Origin: Halovenus sp037080055
GTDB lineage: Archaea > Halobacteriota > Halobacteria > Halobacteriales > Haloarculaceae
Direction of reading: 5' to 3'
NCBI RefSeq assembly: GCF_037080055.1
Contig: NZ_JBAOJI010000008.1
Coordinates: 28,387 to 92,386, forward strand
Length of the DNA stretch: 64,000 nt
This document shows, in pieces, positions 44,532 through 52,761 of the stretch. How positions within the stretch are numbered: position 1 is the first letter of the stretch; each line of letters begins with the position of its first letter. The translations under genes were made by a program, and so were the position numbers. The notes beneath the pieces are model-generated. The model had not been told where the DNA came from, ran no database searches, and saw only the letters and a list, made by a program, of their open reading frames with translations.

Positions 44532-45710
44532 ATGGATATCGACGCGCGAATACAACGCCGCCAGCGCCGCGACGAAGGGCCGGTGTTGATCCAGGATTAC
44601 GAAACGCTCTCCCCAGTGGCACACATCGACGAGCCCTCCAACCGGGGACCCGTCTTCGAGCGGTTGCTCGATCATCTCGATCCCGTCTTCGACGGGAGCC
44701 TGCCTCCGAACGCCTACGTCTACGGCCCTGCAGGGGGTGGCAAATCTGCCGTCGTGACCGCGCTGTTTTCCCATCTCGATCAGTTCTCCGCCGAGCAACG
44801 CTCCGTGATCCACACGAGCACGCGCGTGAAATCTCCGTCCTCGCCCAGTTTCGTCTATCTCGACTTGCGGGAGACACAGACCGGCTTCGAGTTCTACCAC
44901 GACGTACTTGACGCGCTGGCCGACGAGTCGATTCCCGATCACGGAATCAGCACCGAACGACTCCGTGAGCGGCTACAGACCGAACTCGACAACTCAGAGG
45001 TCGGTGTCGTCATCGCTGTCGATCACGTCGACGAGCCGAACACGACCGACGTTGCCGATCTGGTCGATCTGTTCGCAGGCTTGCCCAGCAACACGAGTTG
45101 GCTCGCAATCGGGCGGGCCGAGCCACAGGAGATCGTTCTCTCGGAGTACACCGCGCGGTCGATCCACGTCGACAGCTACCAATCACAGATGCTCGTCGAT
45201 GTCGTGATGACCAGAGCGTCGGAGGGGTTGAGCCAGCAGGCACTGCGACACGACCTGGCGCGAGAAATTGCCGACTGGGCCGACGGAAACGCCTATGACG
45301 CCTTGGCGGCGCTTTTCATCGCCGCCGACCGGGCGAATCAGGCCGGCCGGACGCAGGTGACCGAGCGAGAGATCCAGACCGCCTGCGAGGAGATTCCACA
45401 GCCGTCGGTCTCTCTGGGGCGGATTCTCTCTCTCCCACCGAACAAACAGCTCGTTCTCCGGGAACTGGTCGACCTCGACGAACAGCAACGGCGGTCGGTC
45501 ACCGTGACGACCGAGGCGATCAGCGACGCACCGACCGTCGACCTCACTTCCGGAACGGTCAAACGGTTCCTCTACGAGATGGCCGAAATCGGAATCGTCG
45601 AGCGCGTACAGGGCGATTCCCGCGGGAAGGGTCGGCCGCCGAGCCGCATCGAACTGCGATTCCCGCCGACGGCCTTTCGCCGGCTCTACGATCTGAAAAA
45701 GGAGAGCTAA
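44532..45710 (+). CDS. Divergent Orc1/Cdc6-type AAA+ ATPase
   Basis: A 392-residue protein with the Orc1/Cdc6 layout: a short N-terminal lead (SPVAHIDEPSNRGPVFERLLDHL), an AAA+ domain with Walker A GPAGGGKSA (65-73), and a C-terminal winged helix (about 300-390, LPPNKQLVLRELVDLD and RFPPTAFRRLYDLKKE). The Walker B region reads VVIAVDH (159-165), so the usual catalytic Glu after Asp is His, and sensor 1 reads LAIGRAEP without the usual Asn. It may bind DNA and ATP but hydrolyse poorly. No origin-recognition-box array is visible nearby, so a regulatory role rather than origin firing is plausible. Confidence 0.75.
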   Translation: MDIDARIQRRQRRDEGPVLIQDYETLSPVAHIDEPSNRGPVFERLLDHLDPVFDGSLPPNAYVYGPAGGGKSAVVTALFSHLDQFSAEQRSVIHTSTRVKSPSSPSFVYLDLRETQTGFEFYHDVLDALADESIPDHGISTERLRERLQTELDNSEVGVVIAVDHVDEPNTTDVADLVDLFAGLPSNTSWLAIGRAEPQEIVLSEYTARSIHVDSYQSQMLVDVVMTRASEGLSQQALRHDLAREIADWADGNAYDALAALFIAADRANQAGRTQVTEREIQTACEEIPQPSVSLGRILSLPPNKQLVLRELVDLDEQQRRSVTVTTEAISDAPTVDLTSGTVKRFLYEMAEIGIVERVQGDSRGKGRPPSRIELRFPPTAFRRLYDLKKES

Positions 45711-45855
45711 CGCAGCGAGGCAGCGACCTTCTCGCCCACAGCAGGCGGTGCTGGCGACCCCACGATCAGCGAGCCGAACGGGTCGAGGCGACTCGCTTCG
45801 AGCCAGATCCCGAGACACGAAGACCATATTTCACCGGAGGCTCTATCGATTCGTT

Positions 45856-46317
45856 GTGAGCATTCAACCAGGAGATCGGGTCTCCCTGTCGTACGTCGGC
45901 CGGTTCGAGAGCGGCACCGTCTTCGCAACCTCAGAGAGAGCGGTTGCAGCGGAGCACGGACTCGATACAGCGGATCGCGAGTTCTCGCCGCTCAGATTCA
46001 CCGTCGGCGGCGAGGAGGTCATCGAGGGCCTCGACGACGCCGTTCGGGGGATGGCCGAAGGCGAGGAGAAGACGGTGACGGTCCCGCCGGAGCAGGCCTA
46101 CGGCCGCCACGACCCCGAACGCGTCCGTGAGTACGATCCAGATACCTTCGAAGGAATGGTCGGCCAGTCGCCCGCGGTCGGACTCCACGTCGAGGCCGAA
46201 AACGGGCTGCACGGCGACGTGACGGCCGTCTCCGAGGAGACCGTCGAGGTAGATTTCAACCACGAACTCGCCGGACAGCGACTCGTATTCGAGATTTCCG
46301 TGCTCGAAGTCGAGTGA
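45856..46317 (+). CDS. FKBP-type peptidyl-prolyl isomerase (SlyD-like)
   Basis: A 153-residue cis-trans prolyl isomerase and folding helper. It has the short archaeal/SlyD architecture: FKBP halves at both ends (GDRVSLSYVGRFESGTVFATS and EEVIEGLDDAVRGMAEGEEK) with an inserted flap domain (about 85-135) after PPEQAYGRHDPERV. GTG 45856 is preferred: it lies about 27 bases after a CATATTT box, and the frame upstream is a shadow. No His-rich metal tail is present. Confidence 0.9.
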   Translation: MSIQPGDRVSLSYVGRFESGTVFATSERAVAAEHGLDTADREFSPLRFTVGGEEVIEGLDDAVRGMAEGEEKTVTVPPEQAYGRHDPERVREYDPDTFEGMVGQSPAVGLHVEAENGLHGDVTAVSEETVEVDFNHELAGQRLVFEISVLEVE

Positions 46318-46377
46318 GCCCAGCGTAGCGGAGGTATTCTTATCATTGAGGGATCTCTATACTCCGTAGGTGAAACA

Positions 46378-47907
46378 ATGTCCCCAGATCAACCTCACGA
46401 CCGGGAGAGCTACGTCGGTGCAATCGATCAGGGGACCAAAGGGACGCGGTTTCTGGTCTTCGATCAGCGGGGACGAGTCCGTGCAAACGCCTACGAGCGC
46501 CACGAACAGCTTCGGCCGAGCCGGGGCTGGCTCGAACACCACCCGCGGGAGATCTGGGCGGACGCACAGGCCGTCGTCGAGCGCGGCCTCGACCGGGCAG
46601 AGATCGAACCGACGCAGTTGAGCGCTCTCGGGGTGACAAACCAGCGCGAGACGACGCTCGTCTGGGATCGGGAGAGTGGCAAGCCGATATACAATGCAAT
46701 CGTCTGGTCGGATCGGCGGACGACCGACCGGATCGAAGAGCTCGATACACAGAGCAAAGAGCGAGTTCGCGAGAAGACCGGGCTGGAGCCTGACGCCTAC
46801 TTCTCGGCGACGAAACTGGCGTGGATTCTCGACAACGCGGACTCGGAGACAGGCCAACGCTCACTCCGAAGGCGAGCCGAGGCGGGTGAGTTGTGCTTCG
46901 GGACGGTCGACTCCTGGCTCGTCTACAACCTCACCGGCGAACACGCGACAGATGTCTCGAACGCCTCGCGGACGATGCTGTACGACATCCACGAGCTAGC
47001 GTGGGACGACGAACTCCTCGAAGAGTTCGCGATTCCTCGGGCGATGCTACCCGACGTGCGGCCATCCTCGGCAGTGTACGGACGGACGAACGCCGATGGC
47101 GTCTTCGGGACCGAGATTCCGGTGGCGGGCGTCGTCGGCGATCAACAGGCCGCACTGCTCGGGCAGAGCTGTTTCGATCCCGGCGACGTGAAAGCGACCT
47201 ACGGGACCGGCACGTTCGCGCTGCTGAACACGGGTCCCGAGCCTGTCGACTCCAACGGAGGGCTGTTGACGACCGTCGGCTACCAGCTCGACGGCGAGCC
47301 CGTCCAGTACGCGCTCGAAGGAGCTTCGTTCACGACCGGCGGTGCGATCGACTGGCTAGAGACCGTCGGCGTCGTCGACGGCCCGGTCGAAATCGAGTCG
47401 CTGGCCAGGGGGCTCGACTCCAGCGGCGGCGTCTATTTCGTTCCTGCCTTCGACGGACTCGGGACCCCCCACTGGGATCCCCGAGCACGAGGAACGATCC
47501 TCGGCCTCACCCGCGGGACCACTCGCGAGCAACTCGTCAGGGCGACGCTAGAAGCCGTCGGCCACCAGACCCGCCAACTCATCGAGGCGATGGCTGCAGC
47601 GACCGAGTGGGCGGTCGAGCCGATCCACGTCGACGGTGGCGTCGTCAAAAACGACTTCTTCTGTCAGTTGCAGGCGGATCTGCTCCGGACGGAACTACAC
47701 CGCCCGGCAGTCGAGGCGACGACCGCACTCGGGGCAGCGTTCGCGGCTGGACTCGCGGTCGACTACTGGGACGACGTCGCAGACCTTCCGGAGTGGGAAC
47801 TCGGCAAGCGATTCGAGTCAGGTGGCGACCCCGAAGAAATCGACCGACAGTATGGGCGCTGGAGCGATGCCGTCGAGCGAACCAGAGAGTGGGCCGTCGA
47901 GCGCTAA
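46378..47907 (+). CDS. glpK1: Glycerol kinase paralogue 1
   Basis: A 509-residue FGGY-family kinase that should phosphorylate glycerol to sn-glycerol-3-phosphate with ATP. Substrate residues are conserved: NQRET, the WSDRRT tryptophan, YFSATK and catalytic Asp in GDQQAAL; GLGTPHWDPRARG is kept. In the N-terminal phosphate loop DQGTKGTR the second Thr of the usual DQGTT is Lys21. The other kinase at 52762 keeps Thr. It lies on the far side of glpABC and ends with a 4-base overlap of the convergent glpC. A specialised role or altered nucleotide handling is possible. Confidence 0.88.
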   Translation: MSPDQPHDRESYVGAIDQGTKGTRFLVFDQRGRVRANAYERHEQLRPSRGWLEHHPREIWADAQAVVERGLDRAEIEPTQLSALGVTNQRETTLVWDRESGKPIYNAIVWSDRRTTDRIEELDTQSKERVREKTGLEPDAYFSATKLAWILDNADSETGQRSLRRRAEAGELCFGTVDSWLVYNLTGEHATDVSNASRTMLYDIHELAWDDELLEEFAIPRAMLPDVRPSSAVYGRTNADGVFGTEIPVAGVVGDQQAALLGQSCFDPGDVKATYGTGTFALLNTGPEPVDSNGGLLTTVGYQLDGEPVQYALEGASFTTGGAIDWLETVGVVDGPVEIESLARGLDSSGGVYFVPAFDGLGTPHWDPRARGTILGLTRGTTREQLVRATLEAVGHQTRQLIEAMAAATEWAVEPIHVDGGVVKNDFFCQLQADLLRTELHRPAVEATTALGAAFAAGLAVDYWDDVADLPEWELGKRFESGGDPEEIDRQYGRWSDAVERTREWAVER

Positions 47908-49304
47908 TCCTCGACGACGGCGGCTTCGAGAAGTTCCATCGGGTGGCGAATCTCGTAACCGGTGCCGTGTTCCATCTGCATCGCACAGGTCGGACATTCT
48001 GTCATGCCGACCTCACCGTCAGCATCCTCCATATGCTCGAACATCTCCTCACCAATCTTCATCGATTTCTCGTATTTCTCGGCTTTCCAGCCGTAGGTGC
48101 CGGAGATGCCGGAACAGGATTCGCCGACATCTTCGACGCCGACGCCGTCGAGATCACCGAATAGCTCGACCGCCTGTCGGTCCAGGCCCTGATTGCGGGC
48201 GTGACACGGCGCGTGATAGGCGAACTCGTCGGCCAGTTCGTCGTCGATATCGGCGTTCTGGACCGCACCTTTCAGATCCTCGTGAATCCGCAGGTACTCG
48301 ACGGACTCGAAGGTGTGTGAAGAGAGTTCGTCGACGCCGTCGATGTCGAACAGTTCGGGGTACTCCTGACGCAGTGCCATCGAACAGGAGGTACAGGAGG
48401 CGATGGCGTCGTAGCCCTCCTCGATCAGGTCAGCCATCGAGGAGATGTTGACCTCGGCGTGACGGCGAGCGTCGTCGAGCATCCCGTTTGCGAACATCGG
48501 CGTCCCCGAACACCGCTGCTCGGGGACGACCACCTCGTAGCCGAAGTGTTCGTAGACGCTGACGAGCGCTCGGGCGACTTCAGGCGTGTTGTAGTTGGAG
48601 TAACAGCCGTGGAAGTAGGCAATCTTTTTGTCTGCATCAGTCGGTTCGCCGCGGCGTTCGCGGTGTTCGCGGGCGCGTTCGCGTGAGCCAGCAGCACCAC
48701 CCTCTTTGGCCCACCACTCCCGGAACGTCTCCTGGGCGAATTCGGGGAACTCCCGTTCGCTCGTGACGCCCATCGTCTTCTCCATCAGCCAGCGGGCCGG
48801 CCCGAAATTCATCGCGAAGTTCGCGATCCGTGGCATCTTGCTGGCCAGCCACGCCGACGTTCGGTAGTTCGAGAGAATCCGATTGCGCCAGTACTCGACG
48901 GAGGTCTTGGACATCTCCTCGCTGACGTACTCCCCGCGAGCGGTGTTGTGCATCTGCGAGAGCGGCACGCCGGACGGACAAGCGTTATCACACCGCATGC
49001 AGTTCGAGCAGTCCATGATCGAATCGTCGATAGCGTGCTCGTCGTCGTTCTGTTTCAGCCGCCACTGCTCGGGTCCCTGGAACTTCGGGCCGGGGAAGTC
49101 GTCGTCGACCTCCGCCACGGGACAGTTCGTATCGCAGGTCGAACACTTGTAACAGGAGTCCGCGCCGGATCGCAGGTCGAAGTCGTCGCTGTCGGGGAAG
49201 ACATCGACTGGTTCGAACTCCTCGCCGGTGTTCGGTTCGACGGGATCGAAACTGTTCTCGCTCGGTTCGCCTGGCTCGAAATCAGAAGAGTCTGCGTCGC
49301 TCAT
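47904..49304 (-). CDS. glpC: Anaerobic-type glycerol-3-phosphate dehydrogenase subunit C
   Basis: A 466-residue iron-sulfur subunit that anchors GlpAB at the membrane and passes electrons to the quinone pool. Two ferredoxin motifs, CYKCSTCDTNCPV (about 52) and CSNCMRCDNACPSG (about 99), are followed by two CCG-type domains (HGCYSNYN with RCSGTP, and CHARNQG with SCSGISGTYGWK) as in heterodisulfide reductase subunit HdrD/GlpC. Full length. It overlaps glpB by 4 bases. In haloarchaea this enzyme works under air as the main glycerol route. Confidence 0.95.
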   Translation of the reverse strand: MSDADSSDFEPGEPSENSFDPVEPNTGEEFEPVDVFPDSDDFDLRSGADSCYKCSTCDTNCPVAEVDDDFPGPKFQGPEQWRLKQNDDEHAIDDSIMDCSNCMRCDNACPSGVPLSQMHNTARGEYVSEEMSKTSVEYWRNRILSNYRTSAWLASKMPRIANFAMNFGPARWLMEKTMGVTSEREFPEFAQETFREWWAKEGGAAGSRERAREHRERRGEPTDADKKIAYFHGCYSNYNTPEVARALVSVYEHFGYEVVVPEQRCSGTPMFANGMLDDARRHAEVNISSMADLIEEGYDAIASCTSCSMALRQEYPELFDIDGVDELSSHTFESVEYLRIHEDLKGAVQNADIDDELADEFAYHAPCHARNQGLDRQAVELFGDLDGVGVEDVGESCSGISGTYGWKAEKYEKSMKIGEEMFEHMEDADGEVGMTECPTCAMQMEHGTGYEIRHPMELLEAAVVED

Positions 49305-50575
49305 TGTGCCTCCGTTGCCGCAGTCGTTCCCGCATCGTAGCCCGTTGCAATCGACACACCGCTGCCGGATTTCTCGGCGGCGAAGTCGTACCCGCCCAGT
49401 ACTGAGCCGGCCGCCCGCAAGTTCTCGAACGCCACGGTCGACCCGTCATCCAGCGGCCGCAACTGCTCGTCGGTCGCCACGCCGAAGCCCGCAAACTCGT
49501 GGTCGCCAAAGACCGCATCCTCGAACCAGTCGTAGCGGTCCTCCGGGTGGGCGACGTGGCAGTCGAAAACCGGTTCGTAGACGCCCTCGCGGTCTGATTC
49601 GACACCCTTGCCGACCAGCCCGCCGGTTGCGAGGATATACTGGTCGGCGCTGTTTGGGATCTTCGCACCGTTCTTTTCGATGTAGATCTGTTCGATTCGA
49701 TCCTCCCCGTCGAAATCGGTGACCGGGTTGCCCGTCTCGATGCTGACGCCCGCCTCGTCGAGTGCCTCGAACAGGCGGTCTTCCAGCCGCAGTCCGGGCA
49801 GTGAGGGCGGTCCCATCGGCACCTCGAACACCTCGGCACCGAGTCGGTCGCTCAGATCTGCTCGTACTGCCTGAGCCTCGTCGTCGCCGAGAATTGCCGG
49901 GAAGCCGACCCGGGCTTCACCCTCTAGTTCGGGGTTGATCCGCTCTGCCAGCGCCGCCCGGGCCGGTCGCTCCCGGCCCCTGACGGTCACGGTGCCGTCG
50001 GTGTCGAGCAGTTTCGCGTACCGGGTCACCTTCGCGTCCGGGCGGAGGTCGCCGGGGAACCAGATGGTCACCCCGCGCACGTCGAAGGGGACGCCGGCCG
50101 CGTCGAGGTGGTCGGCCGCCCGTTGTGCGTCGAAATCGGTCATCGATTCCAGCCCGACGAAGACGATGTCGCGGTCGTCGCTGGCCAGTCCGGCGGACGC
50201 ACTCGCCGGATACCGGGCGGTGGGTTTGACCGTCCCGCCGTGGGTCGGGATCAGCGCGTTCCGGTCAGTGTGCTCGCCGTTGTAGGTCGGTACCGCGTCG
50301 TCGAACAGCGACATCGCCGTCCGAACCGTCTCGACGCCGACGGTCCGGTACGGGTGGCTCTCATGAAGCCTCGGAATCTCCTCGTACGGATCGGTGATCG
50401 GCCCCTCGCCGTCGGGCGTGTAGCCGAGGATATCGACCAGCCCCGAGGCATTCCGGAGCGTGCTCTGCTTGTAGGAGACCAGTCGGGTGTCCGCGCCGGC
50501 GCGGGCGGCCGCAAGCGCGCTCGTCAGGCCAGCGAGGCCGCCGCCGATCACCAGCACCTCAGAGTCAATCGCCAT
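49301..50575 (-). CDS. glpB: Anaerobic-type glycerol-3-phosphate dehydrogenase subunit B
   Basis: A 424-residue FMN/FAD flavoprotein subunit. The dinucleotide fold begins VLVIGGGLAGLTSALAAARAG and the C-terminal half ends with the flavin segment AGSVLGGYDFAAEKSGSGVS. The family role is electron transfer between GlpA and GlpC. It overlaps glpA by 11 bases and glpC by 4, so all three subunits are translated from one message. Confidence 0.94.
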   Translation of the reverse strand: MAIDSEVLVIGGGLAGLTSALAAARAGADTRLVSYKQSTLRNASGLVDILGYTPDGEGPITDPYEEIPRLHESHPYRTVGVETVRTAMSLFDDAVPTYNGEHTDRNALIPTHGGTVKPTARYPASASAGLASDDRDIVFVGLESMTDFDAQRAADHLDAAGVPFDVRGVTIWFPGDLRPDAKVTRYAKLLDTDGTVTVRGRERPARAALAERINPELEGEARVGFPAILGDDEAQAVRADLSDRLGAEVFEVPMGPPSLPGLRLEDRLFEALDEAGVSIETGNPVTDFDGEDRIEQIYIEKNGAKIPNSADQYILATGGLVGKGVESDREGVYEPVFDCHVAHPEDRYDWFEDAVFGDHEFAGFGVATDEQLRPLDDGSTVAFENLRAAGSVLGGYDFAAEKSGSGVSIATGYDAGTTAATEAQ

Positions 50576-52295
50576 TCTGCCCTCCGTCTGTCGCGACGCC
50601 GGTTTCGGTGTCGGCAGCCTGCGGAGTTGGCTCGCCGCCGTCGAAGGCAGAGAAGTCGATCTCCTGGCCGTCGGCGGGGTCGTGATCCCGGTTCTGGGTT
50701 GTCGCCTGGAGTGCGTAGTTCAGCGCGGCTTGCGAGAGCTGTTCGCCCCACAGCGCGTGGCGCTGGCCCTTCCAGCGTTCCTGGAGGAGTTCGTCCCACG
50801 CCTGCCGGGTGGTCACTTCATCATAGCTCCGGGAGAGTTCGTTTGCCAGCCGGTGACAACAGAATCCGCCCTGGCAGTTGCCCATCGAGGCACGAGTCCG
50901 AAGACGGACGGCGTTGAGATCCGAGCCAGCGCCTTCGATAGCATCTTGGACCTCCGCGCGGGTGACACCCTCGCAGTTGCAGACCACGGGGTTCGGTTCG
51001 TCTGTCTTCAGCACCTCGTCGGCCCGCGAGCCGAGGCGTTCGACGCTTCGCCGGCCGATTGGCGAACGGAGGCCGAACTCGTCCATGTAGTCCCGAAGGA
51101 CGGAGAAGTCCTCGCTGCCAGGGAGAGGAACGTCGGCGGTCCGACAGTCGGCGTCGATGCCGAACTGCTCGCAGACGTGGTCGCTGATCTCTTCGCCCAT
51201 CATCCGGTAGGTGGTGAACTTGCCGCCGACGATACTCGTCATCCCTTCCAATCCGTCCCGCTCCTCGTGGTCGAGCAGGAAGTAATCCCGCGTGATGTCG
51301 GTCGGATCGTCGCTGCCGACATCCGGCGGTTCGTACAGCGGGCGAACGCCCCAGAACGACCGGATCGTCCGGGCCTCCTCGAGCATCGGGACGAGTTCTT
51401 TCAACGTGTCGATCATCATGTCGACTTCCCACTGCTCTTCGGGGTAATCCTCGGGGTCGTCGACTTCCTCGTCGGTCGTGCCCAGAATTGCTGCCGTCTC
51501 GTGTGGAACGATAATATCGGCGTCGCCCTTCGGTTTGCAGCGGTTGATCACCGTATCTACCTGTCGAATGTTCATGACGGTCATCACGCCCTTCGACGGC
51601 CTGACCTCGATGTCGACGCCGGCCATGTCGCCGATGCGGCCGGCCCACGCGCCCGTTGCGTTGACGACGTAATCGGCTCTGATCTCCTCGGTCTCCCCCT
51701 CAGTGCCGTGGACGCGTTTGCCCGCGCCGGAGGCGTGCTCGACTTCGACGCCGACGACTTCGCCGTCCTCGACGAGCAGATCGGTGACCGTCGAGTGGGT
51801 CTCGATGCGCGCGCCGTGTTCCTGTGCGCTGGCAGCGTTTGCGACGACCAGTCTGAACGGATCGACCGCGCCGTCAGGGACAGTGATTGCCTTCTCGATA
51901 TCTGTCGCGAGATGGGGCTCCATCGCGCGGGCCTCCTCCGCAGAGACGACTTCCGCAGGAATCCCACACTCCTTGCAGCCCTCGAGTTTCTGCTGGAAGT
52001 ACTCCTCGGAATCTTCGGGTCGCTTGACGAACAATCCGCCCGTCATCTCGACGCAGTGGCTCGCGATATCCCGGAGGACGCGGTTCTCCTCTATGCACTC
52101 CTCTGCGCTCGCCTGATCTGCAACGGCGTAGCGCCCCCCGCTGTGCAAGAGACCGTGCATGCGCCCGGTCGTCCCGTGGGTGAGATTCCCCTGTTCGAGC
52201 AGCGTTACCTCGACCCCCCGCATCGACAGGTCGCGGGCAATCCCAATTCCCGTCGACCCGCCGCCGATGACGACGACGTGTGGTGTAGATGGCAT
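50565..52295 (-). CDS. glpA: Anaerobic-type glycerol-3-phosphate dehydrogenase subunit A
   Basis: The 576-residue catalytic flavoprotein that oxidises glycerol-3-phosphate to dihydroxyacetone phosphate. The FAD site is VVVIGGGSTGIGIARDL, substrate-site GRMHGLLHSGGRYAV follows, and GGKFTTYRMMGE is typical of GlpA/GlpD. A C-terminal BFD-like [2Fe-2S] domain has VVCNCEGVT and GNCQGGFCCHR. The open frame starts with TTG at 52301; ATG 52295 is taken. A TATA-like box lies about 25-35 bases upstream, so the message is nearly leaderless. Confidence 0.96.
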   Translation of the reverse strand: MPSTPHVVVIGGGSTGIGIARDLSMRGVEVTLLEQGNLTHGTTGRMHGLLHSGGRYAVADQASAEECIEENRVLRDIASHCVEMTGGLFVKRPEDSEEYFQQKLEGCKECGIPAEVVSAEEARAMEPHLATDIEKAITVPDGAVDPFRLVVANAASAQEHGARIETHSTVTDLLVEDGEVVGVEVEHASGAGKRVHGTEGETEEIRADYVVNATGAWAGRIGDMAGVDIEVRPSKGVMTVMNIRQVDTVINRCKPKGDADIIVPHETAAILGTTDEEVDDPEDYPEEQWEVDMMIDTLKELVPMLEEARTIRSFWGVRPLYEPPDVGSDDPTDITRDYFLLDHEERDGLEGMTSIVGGKFTTYRMMGEEISDHVCEQFGIDADCRTADVPLPGSEDFSVLRDYMDEFGLRSPIGRRSVERLGSRADEVLKTDEPNPVVCNCEGVTRAEVQDAIEGAGSDLNAVRLRTRASMGNCQGGFCCHRLANELSRSYDEVTTRQAWDELLQERWKGQRHALWGEQLSQAALNYALQATTQNRDHDPADGQEIDFSAFDGGEPTPQAADTETGVATDGGQNGD

Positions 52296-52301
52296 CTGCA
52301 A

Positions 52302-52761
52302 ACGACTTGTGATGCAATCTACTTTATTTTATCGCCAAGTAACCCCTATCAGTAAAATATCTACCGCGGGCCGCGACGTGTCACGACCCTCACTGCGGCA
52401 GACTGGAGACGCCAGTGCGGTGCACGGACCGCTTCCGGGCAGCAGACCAGCCGGAAGGTCTCTCCCCTACCTTTCTATACTACGTGTTAGAGAATAATAA
52501 GGTTTGTGCACACATACCACACCTGCGTGAGCACGCCGGAGCAGAGACGAGATGGAAGAAATACCCGGACGGAAAGTGGACAGTGAGGCAGATGGCAAGA
52601 TCTTGCTGGTCCATAACCGCAAGACAACGCTTGTCTCGCAGGCAAGCCATCATACTTTACTGACCATACCTAACCATCAGTAACTTTTATTAGTTTGCCA
52701 CATAGTGTCTACCAACAGGGGTGGAGACGCGGCCAGACTCCGCCTTTCGGAGGGAAAGACT
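52302..52761. promoter_or_regulatory. Divergent glpA/glpK2 control region
   Basis: A 460-base gap without a credible gene between divergent glpABC and glpK2-glpX. At the glpA side the minus strand reads TTACTGA (52349-52355) followed by GGGGTTACTTG, then the TATA-like ATAAAATAAAG (about 52320-52330). At the glpK2 side the plus strand has TTACTGA (52657-52663), a 13-base spacer and TCAGTAA (52677-52683), a perfect 7-bp inverted repeat, immediately before TTTTATTAG. The shared motif beside both core promoters suggests one regulator, such as a GlpR-type repressor. The middle (about 52380-52640) shows nothing recognised. Confidence 0.65.

Noticed and set aside
46378..47907. glpK1 as a pseudogene
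   Set aside because: The frame is intact at full length and catalytic and substrate residues are conserved; only one loop residue differs.
50487..52355. 622-codon open frame on the plus strand opposite glpA
   Set aside because: It mirrors the clear glpA frame. Long antisense frames arise from GC-biased third positions, and the product matches no family. The same holds for the long frames opposite the ABC exporter (5029-6660), gapN (59923-61629), the oxidase (7472-8593) and the MATE gene (39309-40439).
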